NCBI GenBank assembly: GCA_052274345.1
Contig: DAVZGP010000014.1
Span: forward strand, 1-64,000
DNA: 64,000 bases
Origin: Clostridium_AD sp937920395
GTDB lineage: Bacteria; Bacillota; Clostridia; Clostridiales; Clostridiaceae
Direction of reading: 5' to 3'
Shown: positions 17,827-27,040 of the stretch, one piece after another
How the letters are laid out: every line of letters starts with the position of its first letter
Position numbering within the stretch: position 1 is the stretch's first letter
Translations under genes and position numbers: made by a program
Notes under the pieces: model-generated
Database searches by the model: none
Told to the model about the DNA's origin: nothing
The model's input: the letters and a program-made list of their open reading frames with translations, nothing else

Positions 17827-18802
17827 AACTTATCCTCTCCTCAAACTTTTTAACTGCATAGGTCGCAACTTCCATATCTTGTGCAACTGTTCCCCCACTT
17901 ACACCAACTGCTCCAACTATAAGATCATTTATCTTTAAAGGATATCCTCCTCCAAATGTAATAACATTTTCTAAGTTGTTAATACCATAAAGTTCTCCGT
18001 TTTTTGCTAGTTCATTCAGTTCATGTGTAGGCAACTTAAATGCTACTGCACTATAAGCCTTTCCTTTTGCAATTTCAATACTTGCAAGAAGTGATCCATC
18101 CATTCTCTCAAACATTATAGGGTTACCATGTTCATCCATTACCCAAATTACCATTGCCACCTGTATTTGCACTGCTTTTTCGATACAACTTTTTATTATC
18201 TTTTCACTATAGTCACTATTCATTTTCTCACTACTTTCACTATGAACTTTTTTGTAAACCACCTCTTCTATATTTTCCTGAACCTTTATTAATACATTCT
18301 TATAATCCTCGTATCTTGCTATCGTATATATAGCGTCTGATAATCTATTAAAATACTTTGATAAATTAACACTTACATCATAACTCTCGCAAAGCTCTAC
18401 TATATATCGCTCCGTTTCGCGTACCTTAGTTCTTGCTACATCAAGCGCTCCTGATTCAATTGTTCCACCAGGAACTATAAAACTATTGAGCTTTGGGATA
18501 ATCATATCTAACTTATCTATTACCGTTTCTAAATACTCTATATCTTCTTTAACAATTCTTTCCTTAACTTTATCAGTACCAAGCGATGCAAGTTCAGCAC
18601 CCGCTTCAAAAAGTGTTTTTTGGATTGTAAATATTATCTCTTTTATTTCCTCATCTTTTATAAAACTTCTTGCAAACCCTAAAGAAGAATTCGCACTATC
18701 ACATGTTCCATATGTCCATACTCTCAAATCAGATTTTGAAGTCCTACTTCCCCCAAGCAAACTTGTTTGACCTTTGTCCCCTGTCTTTGTATATATTTTC
18801 AT
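17810..18802 (-). CDS. pduO: ATP:cob(I)alamin adenosyltransferase PduO with GlcG/HbpS domain
   Basis: 330 aa two-domain protein. Residues 1-180 are the PduO-type adenosyltransferase (TKTGDKGQTSLLGGSRTSK, then YGTCDSANSSLGFARS), which makes the adenosylcobalamin needed by the diol dehydratase. Residues about 200-330 are a GlcG/HbpS domain (WVMDEHGNPIMFERMDG, AVGVSGGTVAQD), the same arrangement as in Salmonella PduO; the role of this second domain is less certain, with heme or corrinoid binding suggested in the family. It lies 30 bases after pduN. Confidence 0.94.
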   Translation of the reverse strand: MKIYTKTGDKGQTSLLGGSRTSKSDLRVWTYGTCDSANSSLGFARSFIKDEEIKEIIFTIQKTLFEAGAELASLGTDKVKERIVKEDIEYLETVIDKLDMIIPKLNSFIVPGGTIESGALDVARTKVRETERYIVELCESYDVSVNLSKYFNRLSDAIYTIARYEDYKNVLIKVQENIEEVVYKKVHSESSEKMNSDYSEKIIKSCIEKAVQIQVAMVIWVMDEHGNPIMFERMDGSLLASIEIAKGKAYSAVAFKLPTHELNELAKNGELYGINNLENVITFGGGYPLKINDLIVGAVGVSGGTVAQDMEVATYAVKKFEERISYGDKK

Positions 18803-18832
18803 AAATTCATCTCCTATTGGGAGTTTAAATTA

Positions 18833-19102
18833 TTATTTGCTTACTTCAAGGTAATCTACAATCCCTACTATAGCCGTATCAATTGGAGTATCTATATTAT
18901 CTTCTAAAAGTCTTGCTCCACTACCTGTAATTACAAGAACTATTTCACCATTTCCCGCACCTACTGTATCAACTGCAACTAATGTCTCTTTCTCTTCTTC
19001 TTCGTGTTCATTAATTCTTCTAATTATCAAAAGCTTGCTTCCAATCAATCTGTCATCCTTCTTCGTGGAAACAAGCGTCCCAATTACTTTTGCTAAAAAC
19101 AT
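18833..19102 (-). CDS. pduN: Microcompartment vertex protein PduN (EutN/CcmL family)
   Basis: 89 aa pentamer-forming shell protein that closes the vertices of the polyhedral shell. It begins MFLAKVIGTLVSTKKDDRL and holds the family pattern VAVDTVGAGNGEIVLVITGS. The ATG at 19102 is preferred because GGGGTGAGG is just ahead, partly within the end of pduM; the longer ORF from a TTG at 19117 would include the binding site itself. Single copy in the locus. Confidence 0.93.
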   Translation of the reverse strand: MFLAKVIGTLVSTKKDDRLIGSKLLIIRRINEHEEEEKETLVAVDTVGAGNGEIVLVITGSGARLLEDNIDTPIDTAIVGIVDYLEVSK

Positions 19103-19106
19103 ATCC

Positions 19107-19871
19107 TCACCCCTCAATGTAATCTATTTTAATGTTTTCTGAGTCTATGTAATCTTTTGCAAGAGATGTAATAACCGCTCCTTTTGAAATCTTTATATTC
19201 CTACAACTCCCAATAGACAGTAAATCGGTTTTTGTTATTATTCCTTTTAATGTTACTTGTTTTATTTCTTTTGTAACAACTTTTTTAATTTTAGTGATTT
19301 GTGTTGTTTCCTTTTCTTCTATAATAAGTAATTCATTTATAGCCTTTTTGAGCTCATATGCATTGATAAATGAAACCCCAAAGCTCTCTATTGTTTTTAT
19401 ATGATTTTTCATCATTTCATTATATGAAATATTTTGTGAATAACCTAGTGAAACATTAACTGGGTTATCAGGATCAAAACTATCCTTTACTACAATTATT
19501 TTCTTATTTTTCATAATCGCATCTGAAATTCCTGTTGTAATAAATGTGTCGCGAATACCAAGAGCTGTTTTTGCAAGTATATTTCTTGTCATAACAGGTA
19601 TCAATATAAAATCAACTTCATCTATCTTTTTAGACATTAATTTTCTATCATAAATTACATCTGCATTTAAGTCTTCAATAAATTTATGAGGAATAATATT
19701 CTTCGCAGAGTCTGATAAAACCACACTATATCGTAAATTATCAAATTCTTTTAAAATCTTAAATTCATCTTCTACATTTACTACCCCGCCTGAAATGAAA
19801 ACTAATACTTTTTTATTAACCAAACCTAATACTTGAATTGTGATTGCTTTTATGAGCTCTTCAATATCCAA
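19107..19871 (-). CDS. pduM: PduM-like microcompartment protein with flavoprotein-like domain
   Basis: 254 aa. The C-terminal part (about 205-254), with ITKTDLLSIGSC and GAVITSLAKDYIDSENIKI, resembles the end of Salmonella PduM, and its place between eutJ and pduN is the pduM place in related loci. The middle part (about 17-170) looks like a flavoprotein (UbiX/Dfp-type) fold, with DFILIPVMTRNILAKTALGI matching the family pattern of a hydrophobic strand, then NTxAKxAxGI. Salmonella PduM is only about 163 aa. The first 18 residues (MDIEELIKAITIQVLGLV) resemble an encapsulation helix. It starts at TTG with GAGGTGA ahead. Function is structural in Salmonella; a bound flavin is an inference here. 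Confidence 0.72.
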   Translation of the reverse strand: MDIEELIKAITIQVLGLVNKKVLVFISGGVVNVEDEFKILKEFDNLRYSVVLSDSAKNIIPHKFIEDLNADVIYDRKLMSKKIDEVDFILIPVMTRNILAKTALGIRDTFITTGISDAIMKNKKIIVVKDSFDPDNPVNVSLGYSQNISYNEMMKNHIKTIESFGVSFINAYELKKAINELLIIEEKETTQITKIKKVVTKEIKQVTLKGIITKTDLLSIGSCRNIKISKGAVITSLAKDYIDSENIKIDYIEG

Positions 19872-19881
19872 CTAAATCACC

Positions 19882-20697
19882 TCACTTTACGCTAATTGCA
19901 ATTCCCAGTGGAGTTGCTAAAAGTGGATTATACGTTTTAACAGTTTTAATCCCAGTATACTCTTCTACGACATTTTCAATATTTTCAAGGCAACAAGTAC
20001 CTCCAACAAGATATATTGTATCAATATTGTAACCTTTTATATGTTTTTGTATAATTGATGACATTTTTTCAATTACCGGCCTAACCATTGTAAATACCAT
20101 ATTATAATTGTTAGTATCCTTTTTATATTCCTCTGCATCTTCATATTCCATATTTAGAGCCCCTGCTGTCACAAGCGTTAAATGTCTTCCACCTGTTGGT
20201 TCATCTGCACTATAGATAACTTTTCCATCTTTAAGTATCGAAATCCCTGTAGTACCACCTCCAATATCCACAACTGCTCCAGAATTAATATTTAATACAT
20301 TGGCTGCTGCTGTTGGTTCATCGAGTACATTTGTAACAATAAAACCTCCACCTTCAACAACATTTTTAATAACACGTACATTACCTTCCATAATTCCTGG
20401 TGGAATTGCAGTTGCTGCATATATAAGCTCACGACCAAGTTGCTTTTCAAGTTGAGCTTTAAGATTTCTTATGATTTGTACTGCCTCTACAAAGTTAACA
20501 ACTATTCCATCTCGTACAACATCTGCTGGATAAATTGCTCCTGCAACTGGAATATCATTAGAATCAAGCACTGTAATAACTATATTCGCAGTTCCAAGAT
20601 CAACTCCAACCTTAAGCTTTCCCTCTACCTTTATTGGATCAACATTCGCTATACATTTTTCCATTTGCAATATAAGATCATTTGCTTTCTCCATCAT
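19882..20697 (-). CDS. eutJ: EutJ-like chaperone / actin-fold ATPase
   Basis: 271 aa protein of the Hsp70/actin ATPase fold. VGVDLGTANIVITVLD is phosphate loop 1, GAVVDIGGGTTGISIL is phosphate loop 2 and YLVGGTCCLENI is the adenosine motif. It matches EutJ of ethanolamine and some Firmicute pdu loci, thought to help assembly or maintenance of compartment proteins. It sits between pduL and pduM as in lactobacilli. Exact role unproved. The start could be either of two adjacent ATG codons. Confidence 0.85.
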   Translation of the reverse strand: MMEKANDLILQMEKCIANVDPIKVEGKLKVGVDLGTANIVITVLDSNDIPVAGAIYPADVVRDGIVVNFVEAVQIIRNLKAQLEKQLGRELIYAATAIPPGIMEGNVRVIKNVVEGGGFIVTNVLDEPTAAANVLNINSGAVVDIGGGTTGISILKDGKVIYSADEPTGGRHLTLVTAGALNMEYEDAEEYKKDTNNYNMVFTMVRPVIEKMSSIIQKHIKGYNIDTIYLVGGTCCLENIENVVEEYTGIKTVKTYNPLLATPLGIAISVK

Positions 20698-20699
20698 AA

Positions 20700-21353
20700 T
20701 TATCTACTTAACCCCACAATCCTAATAAGACCATTATTTTTTATTTCTGTTGCATTTGCCTCATCAGTATCTATATGAACCTCTAAAACTGAATTATTAC
20801 CAACTCTAACAAGTACATTTTTTAAAATAATACCTTTAAGTCCTTTAGTTTCAATATCCACAAAGTCCCCATCCGCAACTCCAAATTTTATTGCATCGCT
20901 TGGTACCATATGAACATGCCTAGTAGCAACAATTACTTTTTCTTTAAAAATCTTCATTCCCTTTGGTCCAATTACACTAAGCGATTCTGATCCTACTACG
21001 TCTGAAGAATTTCTTAGTGGTGCCTTTATTCCAAGTGTATAAGAATCTGTAAGTGATATTTCAATCTGACTTTTTTTTCTTATAGGCCCGAGTATTCTAA
21101 CTTTAATCAAACTTCCTTTAGGTCCTGCTAAGGTAACAGTTTCATTTGCTGCAAACTGACCTATTTGTTTAACTTTACTTTTCACTGTAAGTTCATATCC
21201 TTTTCCAAATAAAAGTTCAAGGTCTTCCTTGGTCACATGAAGATGTCTACTTGAGACTCCAACAGGAATAACATATTCTCTATTTTTAATACATGATTTT
21301 CTTGAAACTTCCTCAACTATATCCTTTAAAAGAGCATCATCAAATTTATTCAT
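20700..21353 (-). CDS. pduL: Phosphotransacylase PduL
   Basis: 217 aa enzyme that turns propionyl-CoA (or 3-hydroxypropionyl-CoA) and phosphate to the acyl phosphate, releasing CoA for PduP. Two metal-binding PduL domains carry the zinc histidines in SSRHLHV and ATRHVHM, and the C-terminal VHIDTDEANA motif is present. The first 20 residues (DDALLKDIVEEVSRKSC) look like an encapsulation peptide, so it probably works inside the shell. Start overlaps the pduK stop (ATGA). No acyl kinase (pduW) is found in the window. Confidence 0.93.
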   Translation of the reverse strand: MNKFDDALLKDIVEEVSRKSCIKNREYVIPVGVSSRHLHVTKEDLELLFGKGYELTVKSKVKQIGQFAANETVTLAGPKGSLIKVRILGPIRKKSQIEISLTDSYTLGIKAPLRNSSDVVGSESLSVIGPKGMKIFKEKVIVATRHVHMVPSDAIKFGVADGDFVDIETKGLKGIILKNVLVRVGNNSVLEVHIDTDEANATEIKNNGLIRIVGLSR

Positions 21354-21883
21354 TTCTTATCACCTTCGCTATCCTTATAATGCATACATGCCTTTCTTGG
21401 CATTCCCTTTTTTCTACTACATTTAGGGTCATAACACAAATTACAAATTTCCTCTACAGGTTGTTCCTGAACAGCTCCATCCACAATTATTGAATTAACA
21501 ACTACAACTGATTCTTCTACTATATCTGGCTTTTCTATTATTTTTTCTTTTAAACTTTCATTTTTTTCTTTTTTGTCTGGAATTCTTTTCTCCAACCCAA
21601 CAGTTTTACTAGATTCAATCATTAGATCTAGTTTGTCTACAGGTCTTGGTATAACAAGAGTTGCATATACAGTATTTACAGCCGCTGCACTTACTTTAGC
21701 TGACTCAATAGCTGCTTTAACTGCTGATACATCACCTTTAATTTTAACTGTAACCATGCCATAACCTTTAGTCAATTCATACCCTATGAGCTCAACATTT
21801 GCTGATTTCATACAAGTATCTGCTGCTTCAATTGCTGCAGCTAATCCTATTGTTTCAATTAACCCAATGGCAACTCTGCTCAT
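21350..21883 (-). CDS. pduK: Shell protein PduK with C-terminal cysteine motif
   Basis: 177 aa: an N-terminal BMC domain (1-90, AIGLIETIGLAAAIEAADTC) and a long charged linker, then a C-terminal motif with Cys147, Cys150, Cys155 and Cys166 that could bind an Fe-S cluster or zinc. This is the PduK layout. It is coupled by 4-base overlaps to pduH before and pduL after. Confidence 0.92.
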   Translation of the reverse strand: MSRVAIGLIETIGLAAAIEAADTCMKSANVELIGYELTKGYGMVTVKIKGDVSAVKAAIESAKVSAAAVNTVYATLVIPRPVDKLDLMIESSKTVGLEKRIPDKKEKNESLKEKIIEKPDIVEESVVVVNSIIVDGAVQEQPVEEICNLCYDPKCSRKKGMPRKACMHYKDSEGDKK

Positions 21884-22278
21884 ATATTTTCCTCCCTGCT
21901 AAAATTCTGGTTTAATGCTGACATAATACCCTCGCCCATATTTTTAAAAGGCATTATTTTATATAATCTTGCAGCATTATTACCAATATTCCTTGCAGTA
22001 TCTTGAATATTTTCTTTCAAGTTGACGTCGAGAATTGGTTTATCAATTTTAAGTCTGCTAAAGTGCAACAAAACTCTATTTTCTTTTATTCCTATCCCGA
22101 CCCCCATCCTTGAATACACTGCAGCCTTATGAGTGATTTTTAAAAGTTCATCACTATTGACTACATCAACTTCATATGGGATACCTTCTTCTTCAATTCC
22201 TGCGAGTAACTGCTTAAGTATATTTTTATTAGGTTTATCTGTAACAACAACAATGCAAGGTCTACTATTATTCTCCAT
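21880..22278 (-). CDS. pduH: Diol dehydratase reactivase small subunit PduH
   Basis: 132 aa. It has the fold and length of the reactivase beta subunit, which resembles the dehydratase medium subunit: IVVVTDKPNK, LLAGIEEEGIPYEVD and AAVYSRMGVGIGI. With PduG it uses ATP to remove damaged cobalamin from the diol/glycerol dehydratase. Starts one base after the pduG stop. Confidence 0.92.
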   Translation of the reverse strand: MENNSRPCIVVVTDKPNKNILKQLLAGIEEEGIPYEVDVVNSDELLKITHKAAVYSRMGVGIGIKENRVLLHFSRLKIDKPILDVNLKENIQDTARNIGNNAARLYKIMPFKNMGEGIMSALNQNFSREENI

Positions 22279-22279
22279 T

Positions 22280-24100
22280 TTATATTCCTTTCAAGCTATT
22301 GTAGTAAGATATTACAAGACCTGTTGCTACTGCATTTCTAGGGCCTTCCTTAGCTCTTATATTACCGCTTCCACAAACTATGCCATAATGAGAAAGTTCA
22401 TCTGATATCATCTCAGGTATTTCAAAATCAAGTGCTGATCCACCAACGAGTACTACAAACTCAATAGTGCGAAGATTATTACCTGGTGCTATATCTTGAA
22501 GAGCCCTTACAACATTTGTTATAAATATTTTCTTTTTAGCTTCCCGACGTGCAATTCTTATTTTATCAATTGAATGTTTTGAATGAACTGGAACCATCTC
22601 ATTTTCTTTTACAACAACATTTCTTGCAAATATAGAAGCACTAAGTGGCTTTTGGAAAAAGCAAACACTACCATCCTCATATCTTATATTAAATAAACTT
22701 TCTACTTTCGCAAGGGGATACTTCTTGATATCCTCAGCCAGGTTATAATCATCTATTCCAAGTTCTGAGTTTATGAGCATTGTTACCATCTCTCCTGCTC
22801 CTGCATGATGAATAGATTTTACTTCTCCTGTTTTACTTATAAAGGCAGAGTCTGTTGATCCCCCACCTAAATCAAGTATTACCATCGGTCTGTCTGTACC
22901 TGGAGTAGTTAATGCTCCAAGAACTGCCATATTTGCTTCAACTCCACCAATTAGCACCTTAATACCTGTCTCATGCTCAAGTTTTCTTGCTATACTTTCC
23001 ATAGGAAGTTTACTTGTTTTAACCATTGCAGCTAATGCAACTGCATTTTCTAAAGCAAACTCACCAGCTATACCTCCATTTACCTTTTGAGGTACAAACG
23101 TATCTACTGCTAAAATATCCTGAATTTTTATGTCAGAGCTTTTCTGCTTTGTTAATTGACCCATGACCTGCTTAACTCGTTCAATCATTCCTCCAACATT
23201 TGTTCCACTCTCACCAACCACATCATTTATTGGCCAAGCATCTCTTAACGCCTTCATTATTTTAACTGCGCCCTCTTCGATGCCAATTTTTTTTTCTTGC
23301 TTTCCAAATAAAATAAGATTACCAGAAGGAATCGTTCTTTCCTTTACGTCTCCCTCTGGTGTCCTAATTACAACAGCAGACTTATTTCCAATTAATGCTC
23401 TTGCAACAGGAATTACATGCTTTGTTTCATCTGGGGTTAAACTAAATATTGTAGCTAACCCGTAAGGATTTGAAAGAACTGTTATATTACAACCAGGTGC
23501 CGCTACCTCGACTGCCGCAATCATTCCCATAGGTACTTTTTCAATAAGAGAAACCTCATCAACAATGGGGATAACTTTCCTTAGCCTATTAGAAATAATA
23601 ACACCATCATCTGCCTGAACAATAAGTCCATTAATTTTTACATTATTGTCAAGCGCATTATTAATTCTAATAGCAGCAGTTTCAAAATCTACTGACTTTG
23701 GAATTATACAAATTACATCTTCCATGCTGTGTAGATTTACTATTTCATCAATATACACAGTCTTACCAATACCAATACCTAGTCCACCTGGTGTATCTGG
23801 ATTATGTCCAATCATAGTTGACTCGGTTATTATTGTTTCTGTAATTGTTTCCATTGCCACATCACCTATTACAGGTGTTGCTTCATTAATACATATAGAA
23901 TCTAATGCAGATAATTCTATGTTAATTTTCTTACATGCGTCAGTTAGAGAATTTAAGATCCCAACAACGTTATCTAAAGTTCCTTTTATTCCTGTAGTTT
24001 TAGACAAACTACTAGAAACGAAATTTAGACCATTTTCTATATCTGCAATAGCTACTTCTGTTGTAGAATTACCCACATCTACACCTGCAATAAATTTCAA
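22280..24100 (-). CDS. pduG: Diol dehydratase reactivase large subunit PduG
   Basis: 606 aa actin-fold ATPase. FIAGVDVGNSTTEVAIAD and MVILDLGGGSTDSAFISK are its ATP-binding loops and VLVGGSALDFEIPEM closes the site. It forms the reactivating factor with PduH. The start is probably TTG at 24100: AGAGG lies 8 bases ahead and the protein then begins MKFIAGVDVG like other PduG; the ORF extends to a GTG at 24109 that overlaps the binding site. Confidence 0.93.
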   Translation of the reverse strand: MKFIAGVDVGNSTTEVAIADIENGLNFVSSSLSKTTGIKGTLDNVVGILNSLTDACKKINIELSALDSICINEATPVIGDVAMETITETIITESTMIGHNPDTPGGLGIGIGKTVYIDEIVNLHSMEDVICIIPKSVDFETAAIRINNALDNNVKINGLIVQADDGVIISNRLRKVIPIVDEVSLIEKVPMGMIAAVEVAAPGCNITVLSNPYGLATIFSLTPDETKHVIPVARALIGNKSAVVIRTPEGDVKERTIPSGNLILFGKQEKKIGIEEGAVKIMKALRDAWPINDVVGESGTNVGGMIERVKQVMGQLTKQKSSDIKIQDILAVDTFVPQKVNGGIAGEFALENAVALAAMVKTSKLPMESIARKLEHETGIKVLIGGVEANMAVLGALTTPGTDRPMVILDLGGGSTDSAFISKTGEVKSIHHAGAGEMVTMLINSELGIDDYNLAEDIKKYPLAKVESLFNIRYEDGSVCFFQKPLSASIFARNVVVKENEMVPVHSKHSIDKIRIARREAKKKIFITNVVRALQDIAPGNNLRTIEFVVLVGGSALDFEIPEMISDELSHYGIVCGSGNIRAKEGPRNAVATGLVISYYNSLKGI

Positions 24101-24123
24101 ACCAATCACCTCTTAAATCATCA

Positions 24124-24654
24124 TTAAACTTTTAGTCTACTTCTCTTTTCATAAACATCAGCAGCTTCTCTTACTAATGTAGCATTTATTGTGGCATTAT
24201 ATTTATCATCAAGTTCAGTTGCTATATCAAGTAACTCCTGCTTTGTAGATCTAAATGGTCTAAGTGCACTATAAATTTCAAGAACCCTTGCATCAGGAAT
24301 TGCAACCATTTCAGCAGCTCTTCTCAAATTTTTACCAAACTGAACTCTTCCAACTTCATCTGCAATTTGCGCTTGATATAAAAGTACTTCAGCTGTTATT
24401 TTAATATCTTCTGGTTTAACGTCTCCATTAAGAACACTTTTAACATCAATGTCATCGAGCCCTTTACCACTTTTAGTTTTAATTAGTTCCTTACTGTTTT
24501 TTGCTAATGGATAATCTTTAAGTGTTAATTTTTTAGGACTACTATTATTAGCGTTACCATTAGATGTTGCTTTAACATCTTGTGCTCCAGTTTCATTTCC
24601 CATCATTTTCATAACTTCTTTTACTATTTGTTCAATATTCATATTATCATCCAT
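24124..24654 (-). CDS. pduE: Diol/glycerol dehydratase small subunit
   Basis: 176 aa gamma subunit of the B12-dependent dehydratase. The conserved core runs from DYPLAKNSKELIKTKSGKGL through RAAEMVAIPDARVLEIYSAL. The first 20 residues (MNIEQIVKEVMKMMG) form an encapsulation-type helix, followed by a low-complexity linker. The ATG at 24654 with AAGGGG is preferred to the GTG at 24663. Two further in-frame ATG codons follow. Confidence 0.93.
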   Translation of the reverse strand: MDDNMNIEQIVKEVMKMMGNETGAQDVKATSNGNANNSSPKKLTLKDYPLAKNSKELIKTKSGKGLDDIDVKSVLNGDVKPEDIKITAEVLLYQAQIADEVGRVQFGKNLRRAAEMVAIPDARVLEIYSALRPFRSTKQELLDIATELDDKYNATINATLVREAADVYEKRSRLKV

Positions 24655-24666
24655 ATAATTCACCCC

Positions 24667-25335
24667 TTACTTAAATACAACTTTAAGTTGCACAGGTTTT
24701 GCATTTAATACAACGTGCTGTGTTTCTTTGATATGAAGAACTGCTGCTTTTGCTTGATATTTAGGTCTCGCCATCTGATCGTTTAACGTTGGAACTGGAG
24801 TCGGTGATTCACCTTTTGCATATTTTGCAGCATTTTTCCCAATTGCTCTAAACGTTTCGAGAGTTATAAGTGGAGCTTGTGGGAAAAGTTCAAGATTTTC
24901 TAACATTTGAAGGTCCTTTTGATGAATAACAGTTGTTCCTTTTGACTGAATACCAATGCCAATTCCTGAGCCACTTAAAACTGCGGCATCATGAGCCATA
25001 AAACAAACATCAGATGTACGAGTTACTCTAATAACTCTTGCAGTAACACCTTCTTCTTCAATACCTGCCATAAGTTCTCTAAGTACTTTGTCATGTGGAA
25101 TATCCACAATAGTTTTTGTTTGATAAATTCCAAATGCAGGAGCTAATGCTATAACAACTTCATCGGGCCTTGTTCCTGGTCTCGCTTCTCCTTCTTCAAT
25201 AAGCTCTAATTTTGAATTTAAAGTATCTACTTTACTTTCTATATTTCCTCCACTGGAGTTGCCTTGTGATTGTAATTTTTTAACAACTTCATTTGTTATG
25301 ATTTTAATTAATTCCTCATTAGACATTACATTCAT
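24667..25335 (-). CDS. pduD: Diol/glycerol dehydratase medium subunit
   Basis: 222 aa beta subunit. The N-terminal helix EELIKIITNEVVKKLQSQ is the known encapsulation signal of the dehydratase, followed by a flexible linker. The core holds RPDEVVIALAPAFG, VTRTSDVCFMAHDAAVLSGS and GIGIQSKGTTVIHQ, which contact the lower face of cobalamin. It is packed between pduC and pduE with short gaps. Confidence 0.95.
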   Translation of the reverse strand: MNVMSNEELIKIITNEVVKKLQSQGNSSGGNIESKVDTLNSKLELIEEGEARPGTRPDEVVIALAPAFGIYQTKTIVDIPHDKVLRELMAGIEEEGVTARVIRVTRTSDVCFMAHDAAVLSGSGIGIGIQSKGTTVIHQKDLQMLENLELFPQAPLITLETFRAIGKNAAKYAKGESPTPVPTLNDQMARPKYQAKAAVLHIKETQHVVLNAKPVQLKVVFK

Positions 25336-25353
25336 ATTACATCACTCCTCTAA

Positions 25354-27018
25354 CTACATTTTATTAGGATCAAGAGCCTGATTAATGTTTTTTATTTCAT
25401 CCCATCTTGCGCCCTCAAGCCTGTACCCTGTTCCTGGTCCCATATAATCATTAGGATCGTTTACTGCAGTAATTACGTTGAATTTATCATCAAAAATAGA
25501 TGAAGTGTGTAAATAATCTCCAGCAATTCTTTGTTTTACTAAGCTTAGAACCCTCTGTGCAATATCTTCATTTCCACTTTTTGAAAGTGCTTTAACCACT
25601 TCAAGAACTGTAATCTCATTCTTTAATATGCTCTGAGCAGCTTTTAAATCTTCTACAACATTTCGATCTGGAACATCCTTACTTCCATGTGCATATGTTA
25701 CTGCTTCAACTTCTTCATCAGTTATTTGTGGTAGTCCCATTTCTTTAAATACTCCTTGAAGCACCTTTGCAGCCTTATTTCTAATAGCAATTGCATCCGC
25801 TTCTTTTATTGGTTTGAGCCCTCCATCGACCTTTAAATCTCTTTGAAGTACAAGATAGTCATCATAGTCATCAACATCAAAGTTAGAACCTGCAAACATG
25901 TTATCATAATTAGGAACTCCACCGTATCCTGAGAATATAAAGTCTGTACCAGGTAAGAATTGCATCATAGTCCTTGCAGTTTTTCTTATATCTGAATGTG
26001 TGAATGTTTGATCATTTCCTGAACAAACTTCCATGTCAAGCATTGAAGTTATAAGGTTCTCCGCAAGTACAGCTCTTATTCCACCTGAAACTGAGGCCGG
26101 GATACCAATACAACTTATAGAACCATTTTGTAATCCTTGAACTCCAGCACCCTTTGTAATCATTATGCATCTTGCTTCAAGATAAAGCATTGACTTACCT
26201 TCAGCATAACCCATTAGCACTTCTGAACCAGTACCAGATGTAAATCTCATTTTAAGTCCACGAGATGCATATGCTGATGCAAGAAATGCCTTTGACCAAG
26301 GTGTATCATCTCCATCAGTAAATACTTGCTCTGTACCATAAACTGATATTGTCTCAGCATAAGCTGTATACCCAAGCATTCCAAGTTTAAGTTCTGTTGC
26401 TTCTTCAAGAGCACATTGAGTTAATATGCCCCCTCTTCCTACTTGTGCTCCGATTAATAATCCAAGTGCATTAAAAGGTGCATATCTAGTTACAGCAACT
26501 GTAGTTTCCATTTCATCAAAACCTCTTAAAGCTGCTTCTGCAGCGTCCGCTGCAATTAAAATTGGATTATCTTTTACATTTGTAATATGACACTGATTAG
26601 ATGGTGTTTTTCTGGCTCTCATTTTTTGCAGTGCCATCATCATCTCAACAACATTTAGGTTGTCCACAACTTCAACTAATTTTGCTGGAGTAATAGAAGT
26701 AGCAATAGTTACAATTTTTGCTCTGGGAACATTTATATCTGTAAGCATCCTAGCAATTTCAAGTGATGTGAGCGCCATTGATTTTTCTGCATCGCCAATG
26801 TTTATAGCGTGATCAGCAAGAAAAATATCTATAAAATCAAAATCTGCTCTTTTCTTTCCATCCATTTCAGAAATCTTACCATTTTCAATTTTTAAACTTG
26901 ATTTTGGATCATTTGGACCATCTATTGCAACCAGACCAACATCTGGCCAATCTTGTACAAACCCATCTTGATTAACTGGTCTTTTTTCTAAAGCTTCAAA
27001 TCTTTTTGATCTTTTCAT
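25354..27018 (-). CDS. pduC: B12-dependent diol/glycerol dehydratase large subunit
   Basis: 554 aa alpha subunit, full length, a TIM barrel that binds substrate, K+ or Ca2+ and the adenosyl group. It begins MKRSKRFEALEKRPVNQDGF like all members, and holds EMMMALQKMRARKTPSNQCH, SVYGTEQVFTDGDDTPWSK and CSGNDQTFTHSD. It converts 1,2-propanediol to propionaldehyde or glycerol to 3-hydroxypropionaldehyde; sequence reading alone cannot decide which is preferred. The nearby glpF and gldA suggest glycerol is at least one substrate. Confidence 0.96.
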   Translation of the reverse strand: MKRSKRFEALEKRPVNQDGFVQDWPDVGLVAIDGPNDPKSSLKIENGKISEMDGKKRADFDFIDIFLADHAINIGDAEKSMALTSLEIARMLTDINVPRAKIVTIATSITPAKLVEVVDNLNVVEMMMALQKMRARKTPSNQCHITNVKDNPILIAADAAEAALRGFDEMETTVAVTRYAPFNALGLLIGAQVGRGGILTQCALEEATELKLGMLGYTAYAETISVYGTEQVFTDGDDTPWSKAFLASAYASRGLKMRFTSGTGSEVLMGYAEGKSMLYLEARCIMITKGAGVQGLQNGSISCIGIPASVSGGIRAVLAENLITSMLDMEVCSGNDQTFTHSDIRKTARTMMQFLPGTDFIFSGYGGVPNYDNMFAGSNFDVDDYDDYLVLQRDLKVDGGLKPIKEADAIAIRNKAAKVLQGVFKEMGLPQITDEEVEAVTYAHGSKDVPDRNVVEDLKAAQSILKNEITVLEVVKALSKSGNEDIAQRVLSLVKQRIAGDYLHTSSIFDDKFNVITAVNDPNDYMGPGTGYRLEGARWDEIKNINQALDPNKM

Positions 27019-27040
27019 AAATCAACCCTCCATCCTTAAT

